Positions 15,889-24,060 are shown, counted from the first letter of the stretch. The stretch: DNA of 34,423 bases from Chryseobacterium sp. (GCF_029240215.1 NZ_JARBTK010000014.1:1-34423), one strand, 5' to 3'. Notes: generated by a model from the sequence alone, not told the origin. Program-made: numbers and translations.

Positions 15889-17256
15889 ATGAGATTTTTC
15901 ACTACTATCAGAATTTTTTTCTGGATACTTCTCGCTTATATATTGCAGTCTTGCGGTACAGCAATGAGTTTTACTTCTAATAAAGAAGTATCTACGATGG
16001 GAGAAATCACTTCGTATACTACAGAATTGAGAAACTTGCCTTTACCCAAAGAAAAAGTGGTCGTAGGGGTTTATAAATTCCGTGATCAGACAGGGCAATA
16101 TAAACCTTCCGAAAACGGAGCTAACTGGAGCACTGCAGTACCACAAGGTACAACCACCATTCTCATCAAAGCTTTGGAAGACAGCAGATGGTTTACACCG
16201 ATTGAAAGAGAAAATATAGCCAATCTTCTCAACGAAAGACAAATCATAAGATCTACCCGACAAGAATATTTAAAAGATGTAGATAAGAACAGCCAGGCTT
16301 TACCACCGTTGTTATATGCGGGAATGCTTTTGGAAGGCGGAGTCATTTCCTATGACAGCAACGTAATGACTGGCGGAATTGGCGCAAGATATTTCGGAAT
16401 TGGCGCATCGTCACAATACAGACAGGATAGAATCACAATTTATCTTCGTGCAGTTTCCACTTTAAATGGTGAAATTTTAAAAACCGTTTATGTTTCTAAA
16501 ACCATTTTGTCTACAAGTATCAACGGAAGTTTCTTTAAATATATCGATACAGAAAGGTTAATGGAAGCTGAGGTTGGCTTTACACAAAACGAGCCCATTC
16601 AGCTTGCTGTGACTGATGCCATAGAAAAAGCTGTAAAATCACTGATTATTGAAGGTATTAAAGATAAAATTTGGGGAAAATCATTGGGTAATCTTGCAGA
16701 TTACCAGAAACTTGTTGATGATTATGACCTTGAAACCCAAAAAAATACAGACAGGCAGATTGGAAATATCTATCCAACGGCTGAAAGATCAAAACTTTCG
16801 ATATTTGGTCAGGTTGAAGGCAACCAGGTGAGAAATGATTATGTAAATCCCGTTCCTCAATTTGGTTTGAAAGGAGGAATTAAATATTTTTTTGATAAAA
16901 ATTTCAATGTAGAACTTAGCGCATCCGCATACAGACTTGAAAATGAAAACATTTTAAGACGTACGTTCATTTCTCCGGAGCTCAATTTAGAATATTTTAT
17001 ATTACCGAAATACAAATTTTCCCCATTCATATATGCAGGTGTAGGTGCAATGTTTTCTACTGAACCTGTGAGATATAAATCTCAATTTGGAGGAGGCTTT
17101 GAATATCTGGCATTTAAAAAATTGGGAATAAGAATTTCTTCTCAATATGATTTGGGATTCAGTGATGATTGGGATCTTTTAGCTAATGGGAAAAGAACCG
17201 ATCATGCTTTGAGATTCGGATTGGGTCTCAATTTATATTTAGGCAATAAAAAATAA
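15889..17256 (+). CDS. csgG: CsgG curli secretion pore with C-terminal outer-membrane barrel-like extension
   Basis: The protein has 455 residues. The lipobox L-Q-S-C puts the lipid on Cys22. Residues about 23-275 are CsgG: LPLPKEKVVVGVYKFRDQTGQYKP, the phrases TTTILIKALEDSRWFTPIERENIANLLNER, and two pore-forming strand segments with GGIGARYFGIGASSQYRQDRITIYLRAVS. After a linker of about 30 residues comes a beta-rich domain (about 300-455) with alternating strands (GLKGGIKYFFDKNFNVELSASAYRL, FIYAGVGAMF, ALRFGLGLNLYLG) like small outer-membrane barrels. E. coli CsgG has 277 residues and no such extension. Confidence 0.87.
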   Translation: MRFFTTIRIFFWILLAYILQSCGTAMSFTSNKEVSTMGEITSYTTELRNLPLPKEKVVVGVYKFRDQTGQYKPSENGANWSTAVPQGTTTILIKALEDSRWFTPIERENIANLLNERQIIRSTRQEYLKDVDKNSQALPPLLYAGMLLEGGVISYDSNVMTGGIGARYFGIGASSQYRQDRITIYLRAVSTLNGEILKTVYVSKTILSTSINGSFFKYIDTERLMEAEVGFTQNEPIQLAVTDAIEKAVKSLIIEGIKDKIWGKSLGNLADYQKLVDDYDLETQKNTDRQIGNIYPTAERSKLSIFGQVEGNQVRNDYVNPVPQFGLKGGIKYFFDKNFNVELSASAYRLENENILRRTFISPELNLEYFILPKYKFSPFIYAGVGAMFSTEPVRYKSQFGGGFEYLAFKKLGIRISSQYDLGFSDDWDLLANGKRTDHALRFGLGLNLYLGNKK

Positions 17257-17261
17257 AAACT

Positions 17262-18767
17262 ATGAAAGCTTATATTAATATATTGATTCTTTTGATTTCT
17301 TTTTTTTCCTTTACATCTTGTAGCGAAGAATTAGTAGATCAGGCGCAAACAGGTATTTTGCGTGGAAGAGTAGTGAAAAAAGGAACAAACGAACCCATCG
17401 CAAACGCTAAAGTTTTTACCACGCCAAGTACACAAACTACTTTTAGTGATAAAGACGGAATGTTCGAAATTAAAGCTATTCCTGCAGGTAATTACTCTGC
17501 AAAGGCCGAATTATCGGGATATGTAGCCAATTTTCAGGCAGTTAATATTCAGGCTGAAAATCAGGTTGTGACTATTGTTTTTGAGATGGAGGATGATGAA
17601 TCTTTAAATTCACCACCTACAGCACCACAGCTTTTAAGCCCGATTGACAATGCGGCAAACCAACCACTAAGTGTACAGTTGAGCTGGAATGCTACAGATC
17701 CTGATAAAACAGATAGTCTTACCTACAAACTCACCGTAAAAAATAATATAAATACAAATATTATTCAGGTAAATGATTTGAAAGTTAAAACCTATACTTT
17801 ATCAAATTTACAGTTTGGAGTCAGCTATTTTTGGCAAATCGCTGTTTCAGACGGAATACATCCTGATGTTCTGAGTCCTGTATTTAAATTTACTACAAGT
17901 ACAACTCCTGCCAATCGCTATCACTATGTGAGAAAACAAAACGGAAATTTTGTAATTATGTCAAGCGATAGTCAGGGAAACAGCTTTCAGTTGACCAATA
18001 TATCAAACAGCAGTTGGCGACCAAGAAAAAATAACAATGCAGGATTGATTGCATTTTTGAGGAATGATTCAGGTGGAAGTCATATTTTTACTGCGAATCC
18101 TGATGGTTCCAATGTTTTTAAAGTTACTCAGATTCCTGTAGCGGGTTTCAATCAGAATGAGTTAGATTTTTCCTGGAATACTACCGGAAGCACATTTCTA
18201 TATCCAAATTTTGATAAGCTTTATAAAATTAATAAAGATGGAACGGGTCAACAATTAATCTACACAACGCCGGACGGAAGTCTGATTTCGGAAGTGGATT
18301 GGAGTTATGATAACACTAAAATTGCCATTAAGACCAATGACTTTAGCGGTTACAATACTAAAATTTTAATTATTGATATGTTGGGGAATGTTCTCAAAAA
18401 TGTTTTTTCGGCAGCAACAGGAGCAACAGGCGGGCTTAATTTTTCAGTCGATGGTCAAAAACTTCTTTACACACATGATATTTCAGGTTATCAGGATTCC
18501 AATTACCGACAGCTTGATTCCCATGTATTTATTTATAATCTTGTTAATAATACAATGATTGACGCTTCTTTGGAAAGTGATAAACCAATCGGAACCAATG
18601 ATTTTGATCCCAGATTTTCGCCAAACAATTCGCAGATTATCATTATGAACACTAGTAATGATAATATTTCTCAGAAAAATATTCTGACGATAGACCTTAA
18701 TAATACAGGAGTAGACTTTTCAAGAGCATTACTGTTTTCAGACGGGGAAATGCCGGATTTCGAATAG
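17262..18767 (+). CDS. Curli-locus lipoprotein: CarboxypepD_reg-like, fibronectin-like and PD40 propeller domains
   Basis: The protein has 501 residues. The lipobox F-T-S-C gives Cys20. Residues about 32-112 are a carboxypeptidase-regulatory-like beta sandwich (GILRGRVVKKGTNEPIANAKVFT). Residues about 118-212 look like a fibronectin-type or similar Ig sheet (PPTAPQLLSPIDNAANQPLSVQLSW). The rest to 500 is a TolB/PD40-type propeller with repeated DG motifs (IFTANPDGSNVFKVT, LYKINKDGTGQQLIY). It begins five bases after csgG and ends at the operon terminator, so it belongs to the curli operon. No counterpart exists in the E. coli csg operons. A role in holding or anchoring fibres is a guess. Confidence 0.82.
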   Translation: MKAYINILILLISFFSFTSCSEELVDQAQTGILRGRVVKKGTNEPIANAKVFTTPSTQTTFSDKDGMFEIKAIPAGNYSAKAELSGYVANFQAVNIQAENQVVTIVFEMEDDESLNSPPTAPQLLSPIDNAANQPLSVQLSWNATDPDKTDSLTYKLTVKNNINTNIIQVNDLKVKTYTLSNLQFGVSYFWQIAVSDGIHPDVLSPVFKFTTSTTPANRYHYVRKQNGNFVIMSSDSQGNSFQLTNISNSSWRPRKNNNAGLIAFLRNDSGGSHIFTANPDGSNVFKVTQIPVAGFNQNELDFSWNTTGSTFLYPNFDKLYKINKDGTGQQLIYTTPDGSLISEVDWSYDNTKIAIKTNDFSGYNTKILIIDMLGNVLKNVFSAATGATGGLNFSVDGQKLLYTHDISGYQDSNYRQLDSHVFIYNLVNNTMIDASLESDKPIGTNDFDPRFSPNNSQIIIMNTSNDNISQKNILTIDLNNTGVDFSRALLFSDGEMPDFE

Positions 18768-18788
18768 GATTATTAATGTTTATTGCAA

Positions 18789-18827
18789 AAAAAATCAAAA
18801 CCTTTAAATAGATTTTGATTTTTTTTG
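18789..18827. terminator. Bidirectional terminator between curli operon and LuxR gene
   Basis: AAAAATCAAAA ending at 18800 pairs with TTTTGATTTTT from 18813, followed by more T residues. A-rich on the other side, it can end both convergent units. Confidence 0.75.
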
Positions 18828-18843
18828 TTTTAAGAAAAACTTT

Positions 18844-19491
18844 TTAGCTGAACATATTGTTTTCCATTGCATATTTTACAACGCCAACAGAATTTTTTAC
18901 GTTGAGTTTCATAAGAATCCTCTTTCTATGTGTTTCTACAGTATTAATACTGATGAAGAGTTTTTCGCTGATATCTTTACTGCTGTAACCGTCGCAAATT
19001 AATCGAAGAATTTCTAATTCTCTTCTTGTAAGTGGTTCCTTGATGTTTGGGCTTTGCTTTTCCTGCTCGTTGCTGATGAAATTGAGCATCATCTTTTTTG
19101 CATGTTCACAGATATAAATCTCGTTTAAGCTCAGTGCATTTACTGATTTTATAAATTCATCATAGTTGCTGTTTTTATCAAGATAACTTTTGATGCCTTT
19201 ATTAAATAATTTTCTTATTACAATCACATCATAAGAATTACCAATTACAATAATTTTCACTTTGCTGTCTTGCGAAACAATCGTTTCTAAACATTTGTAA
19301 AGATCGCTTAATAGTAAAATATTTGAACTGATCATTAAAAATTCTGGTGAGTTGTTTTTAACGTGGTTGTGTAAATTTTCATAAGTATTAAAAACGTCTA
19401 CGGAACTAAAAATTTTATTTTGTATAAGTAATTTAGAAAGACCTTCTGTATAGAGAAGAGGCTCATCAAGAATTGCTAAATTCGGTTTCAT
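18844..19491 (-). CDS. LuxR-type regulator with degenerate receiver domain, candidate curli regulator
   Basis: The start at 19491 (MKPNLAILDEPLLYTEGLSKLL) gives a normal receiver beginning and a 215-residue protein; an in-frame ATG 21 codons earlier adds a non-conserved tail. The receiver keeps one acidic residue (Asp9) and the late lysine (SYLDKNS), but the phosphoacceptor position is Ser55 (PEFLMISSN in place of the usual LLD). The C-terminus is a LuxR/GerE helix-turn-helix: LTRRELEILRLICDGYSSKDISEKLFISINTVETHRKRILMKL. It is convergent with the curli operon. E. coli uses CsgD, also a LuxR protein with an atypical receiver, to control curli, so this is a candidate functional equivalent. Confidence 0.85.
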   Translation of the reverse strand: MKPNLAILDEPLLYTEGLSKLLIQNKIFSSVDVFNTYENLHNHVKNNSPEFLMISSNILLLSDLYKCLETIVSQDSKVKIIVIGNSYDVIVIRKLFNKGIKSYLDKNSNYDEFIKSVNALSLNEIYICEHAKKMMLNFISNEQEKQSPNIKEPLTRRELEILRLICDGYSSKDISEKLFISINTVETHRKRILMKLNVKNSVGVVKYAMENNMFS

Positions 19492-19754
19492 CTGTTTATA
19501 GTTTTCAGTATATAAATATACGATAAAACAGGCGTAATCTTGGTGATAAATCATAAATTTTTACCGAAAAACGCAAATTAATGTTGTTTTATTACAGATT
19601 ATAAATGTGTTAAACCTTTTATTAGTGAAGTTTTACGAGATTTTTATTTGATTAAATAATTCAGGTAGGGATTTATTATTTTTAAATGATTAAAAAATAA
19701 AATGTTAGATTTTTTATGAGAATTAAAAAAATGATTACTAAGATTTATTATAAA
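19492..19754. other. AT-rich intergenic stretch upstream of the LuxR gene
   Basis: No gene is seen. The stretch should hold the promoter of the LuxR-type gene on the minus strand, but no exact TAnnTTTG box was found at a suitable place. Confidence 0.4.
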
Positions 19755-19784
19755 GAAAAAACCTCCAGAATATCTGAAGGTTTT
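19755..19784 (-). terminator. Terminator of the RNase G-like gene
   Basis: On the minus strand AACCTTCAGA pairs with TCTGGAGGTT (one G-U), followed by a TTTTTTC run. It lies 12 bases past the stop at 19796. Confidence 0.8.
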
Positions 19785-19795
19785 AATGTGTTGTC

Positions 19796-21355
19796 TTAAT
19801 TAGAATATCCGCTTAATTCTTCTTTTTTCGAATTATAGATTTTGTATTCTAAATATTTAAAAGAATCCCTTGGGATAATGGTCACCCACTTTTTGTATTT
19901 CAAAAACCATTTCATCTGTATGCTTTTGATTCCTTTGGTAAGGAAAGCTTCTACGAAAGGATGTACATGCAGATAAAGTTTTCCTTTGTCTTTTTGCATG
20001 ATGGTTCTGATGGTATCTTCCATTTTCTCAACAATGACAATCGGTGCTACGATTTCTCCGTCTTTGTTGGGGTTTTCTTCTTTGGTGTCGATTTGTTTTT
20101 CCGGACGGTTTCTTTGTCGGGTGATCTGTATCAGTCCAAATTTACTTGGAGGCAGAATCTTGTGTCGCGCTTTGTCACGGCTCATTTCTGTTTTCAGATG
20201 TTCAAACAAATCTCTTCTGTGATCTGGGTTGGTCATGTCGATAAAATCTACAACGATGATACCACCCATATCTCTGAGACGAAGCTGTCTTGCTATTTCT
20301 GTTGCCGCCATTTTATTCACATGCAGGGCATGTTCTTTATTGGCAGAATTTCCGGCTGTAATATTGTTTCCGGAGTTGACGTCGATTACGTGCAGTGCCT
20401 CTGTGTGTTCTATCACAAGATAAGCACCCTTTGAACTTGGAATATTTACGTGTTTCCCGAAGCTTTGTTTAAGCTGCTTTTCAACGTTATAATATTCGAG
20501 GAGAGGAATATGAGAGTCATAAAACTGAACGATGTTTTTGCGTTCCGGAGCTATAACTTCCACATAATTTTTCATTTCTTCAACCATTTGTTCGTCGTCA
20601 CAAAATACATTCACGAAATCCTGATTGAAGTTATCTCTTAAAATAGACGAAGCTTTATCGTCTTCACTCAATACTTTCGACGGGACTTTATTTTTCTGAA
20701 TATTCTTAAAAGTATTTTCCCATTTTTGAATCAACTGATTCATATCATTGTGAAGATCTGCAACCTTTTTCCCTTCGGCAACCGTTCTGATGATGACACC
20801 AAAACCTTCAGGTTTTATACTGTCGATCAAAGTTCTTAGTCTCACTTTTTCCTCAGAACTTCCGATTTTTTTTGAGATAGAAACTTTGTTATCGAATGGT
20901 ATTAAAACCAAAAAACGTCCCGTAAGAGAAATCTGTGTAGAGATTCTCGGTCCTTTTGTAGATATAGGTTCTTTGGTAATTTGTAAAAGGATTACGTCAT
21001 CTTTTGCGATGATTTTATCTACCATTCCGTTTTTATCAATTTCGGATTGTATTTCGAAATTTTTTAAACTTGAGGTATTTTGTTTCTTAGAAACCGTGTC
21101 TTTTAAAAATTTTTTATAAGTAAGATACTGCGGTCCAAGATCCTGATAATGCAAAAATGCATCTTTATCGTACCCAATGTTTACAAATGCTGCATTCAGA
21201 TTGGGAGCCAGTTTTTTTACTTTTCCTATGAACAAATCTCCGACTACAAAATCATTTTTGTCTTCTTCCTCATGAAGTTCACATAATCTTCCGTCTTCCA
21301 ACAAAGCAATTTTTGTAAGCTCATCTTCGTGCGAAATTATAAGTTCTTTCTTCAT
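19796..21355 (-). CDS. rng: RNase E/G family endoribonuclease
   Basis: The protein has 519 residues, the RNase G length. An S1 RNA-binding domain lies near 37-120 (VGDLFIGKVKKLAPNLNAAFVNIG). The DNase I-like catalytic region has the metal-binding aspartates Asp325 (HVIDVNSG) and Asp370 (IIVVDFIDM). The C-terminus (HVHPFVEAFLT and KKWVTIIPRD) is typical of the family. The zinc-link CPxCxG motif, expected after QITRQRNRPE, is absent; that stretch reads EENPNKDGEIVAP. I recall this as usual in flavobacteria. Family members process 5S and 16S rRNA and decay mRNA. Likely cytoplasmic. Confidence 0.93.
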   Translation of the reverse strand: MKKELIISHEDELTKIALLEDGRLCELHEEEDKNDFVVGDLFIGKVKKLAPNLNAAFVNIGYDKDAFLHYQDLGPQYLTYKKFLKDTVSKKQNTSSLKNFEIQSEIDKNGMVDKIIAKDDVILLQITKEPISTKGPRISTQISLTGRFLVLIPFDNKVSISKKIGSSEEKVRLRTLIDSIKPEGFGVIIRTVAEGKKVADLHNDMNQLIQKWENTFKNIQKNKVPSKVLSEDDKASSILRDNFNQDFVNVFCDDEQMVEEMKNYVEVIAPERKNIVQFYDSHIPLLEYYNVEKQLKQSFGKHVNIPSSKGAYLVIEHTEALHVIDVNSGNNITAGNSANKEHALHVNKMAATEIARQLRLRDMGGIIVVDFIDMTNPDHRRDLFEHLKTEMSRDKARHKILPPSKFGLIQITRQRNRPEKQIDTKEENPNKDGEIVAPIVIVEKMEDTIRTIMQKDKGKLYLHVHPFVEAFLTKGIKSIQMKWFLKYKKWVTIIPRDSFKYLEYKIYNSKKEELSGYSN

Positions 21356-21506
21356 TTTGATATAAGATAATTTTTTTGAGATTAAAGTTTATTCAGCTTT
21401 TTTAGGTCATTATGCTTTTGAAATTTAATAATCATAATGCTAAATTGTTAAAATTCTAATAAATTAAAAACTGAATTTTCTATAATCTTAAGGTAACAAA
21501 CAAAAA

Positions 21507-21548
21507 ATATAGTTGGTGAATATTAAAAAATATAAACACCAACTATAT
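21507..21548 (-). terminator. Terminator of the HU / COX24-like transcript
   Basis: A 12-bp perfect stem, ATATAGTTGGTG (21507-21518) with CACCAACTATAT (21537-21548), is followed on the minus strand by a TTTTTTG run. It lies 29 bases after the stop of the mini-gene. Confidence 0.85.
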
Positions 21549-21576
21549 TATTATATTACAAAATCTCTAGTTGAGA

Positions 21577-21666
21577 TTATTTTTTCTTATGTCTGTTCGC
21601 TCTTCTTCTTTTCTTTCTTTTGTGTGTTGCAACCTTGTGTCTTTTTCTTTTCTTTCCGCTTGGCAT
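21577..21666 (-). CDS. AURKAIP1/COX24-domain mini-protein, probable ribosome-associated
   Basis: This 29-residue open frame reads MPSGKKRKRHKVATHKRKK, then RRRANRHKKK. It is extremely basic. The pattern K-R-K-R-x-K-x-x-x-H-K-x-K-K-R-x-R-x-x-R is that of the AURKAIP1/COX24 C-terminal domain, known in the mitochondrial small-subunit protein mS38; Bacteroidota genomes carry stand-alone copies. It probably binds rRNA. It is 45 bases downstream of the HU gene with no terminator in between, and a strong terminator follows, so the two likely share a transcript. The gene is easily missed by gene finders because of its length. Confidence 0.8.
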   Translation of the reverse strand: MPSGKKRKRHKVATHKRKKRRRANRHKKK

Positions 21667-21711
21667 AATGTTAAATTTTTTGTGTAACTAGTTAATATTC
21701 AATTGTTATTC

Positions 21712-22002
21712 TTATTTTACTGCAACTTTAGTTTTTACTTTCTCCACAAAAGATTTTGATGGCTTAAAAGCAGGAATATTGTGTGCAGGGATTTCGATTG
21801 CAGTGTTCTTAGAAATGTTTCTTCCCGTTTTAGCTGCTCTAGTTTTAACGATGAAAGAACCAAAACCTCTTAAGTAAACATTGTCTCCATTATACATAGA
21901 AGTCCTGATCTCCTGCATAAAAGCTTCTACAACTTTCTGTGTTTCATTCTTTTCTGTTCCCAATTTATTTGAGATGGTGTTTACCAATTCTGCCTTTGTC
22001 AT
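21712..22002 (-). CDS. HU/IHF-family DNA-binding protein
   Basis: The protein has 96 residues. The typical HU order is seen: two N-terminal helices (KAELVNTISNKLGTEKNETQKVVEAFMQEI), the beta saddle VYLRGFGSFIVKTR, the DNA-wrapping arm AAKTGRNISKNTAIEIPAHNIPAFKPSKSF, and a C-terminal helix. It bends DNA and compacts the nucleoid. A well-formed promoter lies 31 bases upstream. The proline that intercalates DNA in most family members (RNP) is replaced by Ile in GRNIS, which may alter bending. Confidence 0.93.
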   Translation of the reverse strand: MTKAELVNTISNKLGTEKNETQKVVEAFMQEIRTSMYNGDNVYLRGFGSFIVKTRAAKTGRNISKNTAIEIPAHNIPAFKPSKSFVEKVKTKVAVK

Positions 22003-22032
22003 TTCCTTTTTTAATTTTAAATTTTAGGTGTG

Positions 22033-22065
22033 CAAATTTAGTTAAAAAAAATGAATAGAAGCAAA
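22033..22065 (-). promoter_or_regulatory. Promoter of the HU gene
   Basis: On the minus strand TTTG (22065-22062), 21 bases, then TAAATTTG (22040-22033). Both elements of the Bacteroidota consensus are present at good spacing, 31 bases before the ATG. Confidence 0.65.
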
Positions 22066-22140
22066 TTAGTAGAGAAAATATTTTGCTTAAGAGGCTGACA
22101 ATTTTATATTTAGTCTAGTATGATGACAAAAAAAGAGCAT

Positions 22141-22812
22141 TTACATACTCGAATTGTAGTATCCGTTTTCTACACAGAAGCGGATGAGATGCAATTTTGT
22201 TTTTAAACCCAGCTTTTCTGTAAGTCTGTTGATATAGGTGTCGATTGTTCTTGTGCTGAGGTTGAGTTTTTCACCTATCTCTTTGTTACTGAAGCCTTCA
22301 TAACAGAATTTCATCAGTTGGATCTCCGTTGGTGAGAGCTCTTCCTGGCTTTTTTTCTGCCTGTTCATGTATTCCTGAACGGCCAAAGGTTGCTGTTTCC
22401 AGCTTTCGGAATAGGCTTGGTAATCAAAATCTTGTGAAGTAATTTGCCCTTTGATAATATCTTTAATAATATTGCTGTTTTTTTGGCAATAATAAATATT
22501 TGGTATTTTTTCTAAAATTTCGGCCATATCTTCCTGATACGTCCCGGAATAGGTAATGATAGGGGTTTCCTGGTTGTTTTTCCGGATAAATTTGATGGCT
22601 TCCAAACCGCTCAGTACAGGCATAAAGAGTTCTACAATAAAAACATCTTCCTGTTTTCTGTAAATTCTGTTGATGAGCTCATGACCGTTGTTACAATCAT
22701 TGAGAAGCATATTGAAAGGGTTTTCCAGCAGCATCTTTATCATTATTTTTTTAAAATAAAAATCGCTGTCTGCTATAGAAAACCGAACCGTATTGGTCAG
22801 TATTTTAGTCAT
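22141..22812 (-). CDS. LuxR/NarL-type response regulator with Glu at the phosphoacceptor site
   Basis: The start was set at 22812 (MTKILTNTVRFSIADSDFYFKK), giving 223 residues with a normal receiver start; the longer frame adds 37 non-conserved residues. In the receiver the segment VFIVELFMPVLSGLEAI has Glu61 where the phosphoacceptor Asp is expected; Asp15 and Asp17 in the acidic pocket and the late lysine (YYCQKNS) remain. The C-terminal GerE helix-turn-helix reads LSPTEIQLMKFCYEGFSNKEIGEKLNLSTRTIDTYINRLTEKL. It is divergent from the first T6SS gene, which makes it a candidate T6SS regulator. Glu at this site often mimics the phosphorylated state. Confidence 0.85.
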   Translation of the reverse strand: MTKILTNTVRFSIADSDFYFKKIMIKMLLENPFNMLLNDCNNGHELINRIYRKQEDVFIVELFMPVLSGLEAIKFIRKNNQETPIITYSGTYQEDMAEILEKIPNIYYCQKNSNIIKDIIKGQITSQDFDYQAYSESWKQQPLAVQEYMNRQKKSQEELSPTEIQLMKFCYEGFSNKEIGEKLNLSTRTIDTYINRLTEKLGLKTKLHLIRFCVENGYYNSSM

Positions 22813-22881
22813 TTTACTACTGTGATTTGGTATAAATAAAATAAAATTTGGTTCACTAAAGTATGAAAATCTTTCGGATTT

Positions 22882-22889
22882 CAAAATTA
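22882..22889 (-). promoter_or_regulatory. Candidate -7 box for the response-regulator gene
   Basis: TAATTTTG on the minus strand fits TAnnTTTG, 70 bases before the chosen start. It lies inside the longer open frame, which favours the shorter protein. No -33 box is clear. Confidence 0.35.
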
Positions 22890-22990
22890 AACTTAACATT
22901 AAATAATTGTAAATATGTTGCAAACTCCATATTTAATTTTGAGAATAAATATTTTTTTTCTATTTTCACATTCCAAACCAAACCACAAAT

Positions 22991-23521
22991 ATGTCTATAA
23001 ATAGAGATAAAAAATTGAACAAATCCGATGTTAGGATGGGTATTTGGAAATTTATCCTCTCGTTCATCGTTTTATCATCAATTTCTTTTTGCGCCGTTTT
23101 TTTCTTTTTTAAAAGTTACCATACCCAACGCAAGGGAATGGAGGCAGAAGCTGAAAAATATTCACAGCTTCGCGGTCGCAGCAATGCCATGAATATCAAA
23201 GTGGACAGCATTCATCATCTGATGACACTTTTAGATATCAATAAGGTGCAGAATGATATCCAACTAAGAAAACAGATTACAGAAGAACTCTATGATGCAA
23301 AAAGCATTATGGGGCAAGACAGCATAGATAATCTGAAGCATTATGCGGTTTTATTGAATCACATCGGTCCAATGCTTGATCTCAAAACAAAAATCATTAA
23401 CGTTGCCAACCAGAAAGAATATTACAGAAGCCAATTGATGAGATGTCAAGGAAAAAATGCGGGTGTGGTAAGAGAGCTAAGGGTAGATCCTACAAGAAAA
23501 TTTGCAGGGAGAAGAAGGTAA
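22991..23521 (+). CDS. T6SSiii inner-membrane component, TssO-like (first copy)
   Basis: The protein has 176 residues. A short basic N-terminus is followed by one transmembrane helix (about 18-40, WKFILSFIVLSSISFCAVFFFF) and a periplasmic helical, probably coiled-coil region (MEAEAEKYSQLRGRSN to KIINVANQKEYYRSQL) ending in a very basic tail (RKFAGRRR). Bacteroidota subtype iii systems lack TssJLM and use TssN, O, P, Q and R as the envelope complex. This gene has the size, topology and position (just before TssP and TssR) of TssO. No lipobox, so it is not a TssQ-type lipoprotein. The name is by context. Confidence 0.65.
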   Translation: MSINRDKKLNKSDVRMGIWKFILSFIVLSSISFCAVFFFFKSYHTQRKGMEAEAEKYSQLRGRSNAMNIKVDSIHHLMTLLDINKVQNDIQLRKQITEELYDAKSIMGQDSIDNLKHYAVLLNHIGPMLDLKTKIINVANQKEYYRSQLMRCQGKNAGVVRELRVDPTRKFAGRRR

Positions 23522-23541
23522 TTTATTTTAAATTTTAAATT

Positions 23542-24060
23542 ATGCAGGGACAAATTACATTATCAAAAAAGGAAAAACGCTTTCAGTTTTTATATCTTAT
23601 TCTAATGCTTTTAGCAGCAATGCTTTTGTTGGGAATTATCTTTTTGAACAGATTTGAATCACCTTTTAATTCGTCAGATGTGATCACTTTAAAAAGGCTT
23701 GAGCAAAAATCAAAGTTTGATATTGAGCAACAGAATATTCAAAAGATTGTAGACAGTACTTTTGTGAAAATTTCACATCTGGATGCTGAGAATCCTGAAG
23801 CGATGACTATTCATGAAATTGAAAAGAACACCGATTTTATTTCATCTACCAAAAAGCGATTTATCACGCCCGATGAAAGGATAGAAGGATATCCGCTTAT
23901 TGCAGATTTCTACGAAATGTACATGGAAGATAAAAATATGGTGAAAAATATGACAGACGATGTTAAAAGACTCGAAGTAACCGTTAAAAACTGCGAAATG
24001 GGATATAAAAATAACGAACAAAGACTTTTTGAAAGAGATATTGCTCTCAAAACCAGATAA
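23542..24060 (+). CDS. T6SSiii inner-membrane component, TssO-like (second copy)
   Basis: The protein has 172 residues with the same plan as the gene before it: a short basic cytoplasmic start, a single transmembrane helix (about 14-35, LYLILMLLAAMLLLGIIFL), then a periplasmic helical domain (VITLKRLEQKSKFDIEQQNIQK and later DVKRLEVTVKNCEMGYKNNE). It begins 20 bases after the first copy and 39 before TssP. It is in one operon with them. I would call this the TssO-family member of the pair if only one is; the paralogy of the two was judged by topology, not by an alignment. Confidence 0.65.
   Translation: MQGQITLSKKEKRFQFLYLILMLLAAMLLLGIIFLNRFESPFNSSDVITLKRLEQKSKFDIEQQNIQKIVDSTFVKISHLDAENPEAMTIHEIEKNTDFISSTKKRFITPDERIEGYPLIADFYEMYMEDKNMVKNMTDDVKRLEVTVKNCEMGYKNNEQRLFERDIALKTR

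Noticed and set aside
19492..19554. Extended start of the LuxR-type regulator
   Set aside because: The extra 21 residues are not receiver-like; receiver domains start at the MKPNLAIL position.
19961..20434. 157-codon plus-strand open frame opposite the ribonuclease gene
   Set aside because: It is the complement of a well-conserved RNase G region and has no protein-like features; a shadow.
22813..22923. Extended start of the response regulator near the T6SS
   Set aside because: The 37 extra residues contain the likely promoter box and do not belong to the receiver fold.
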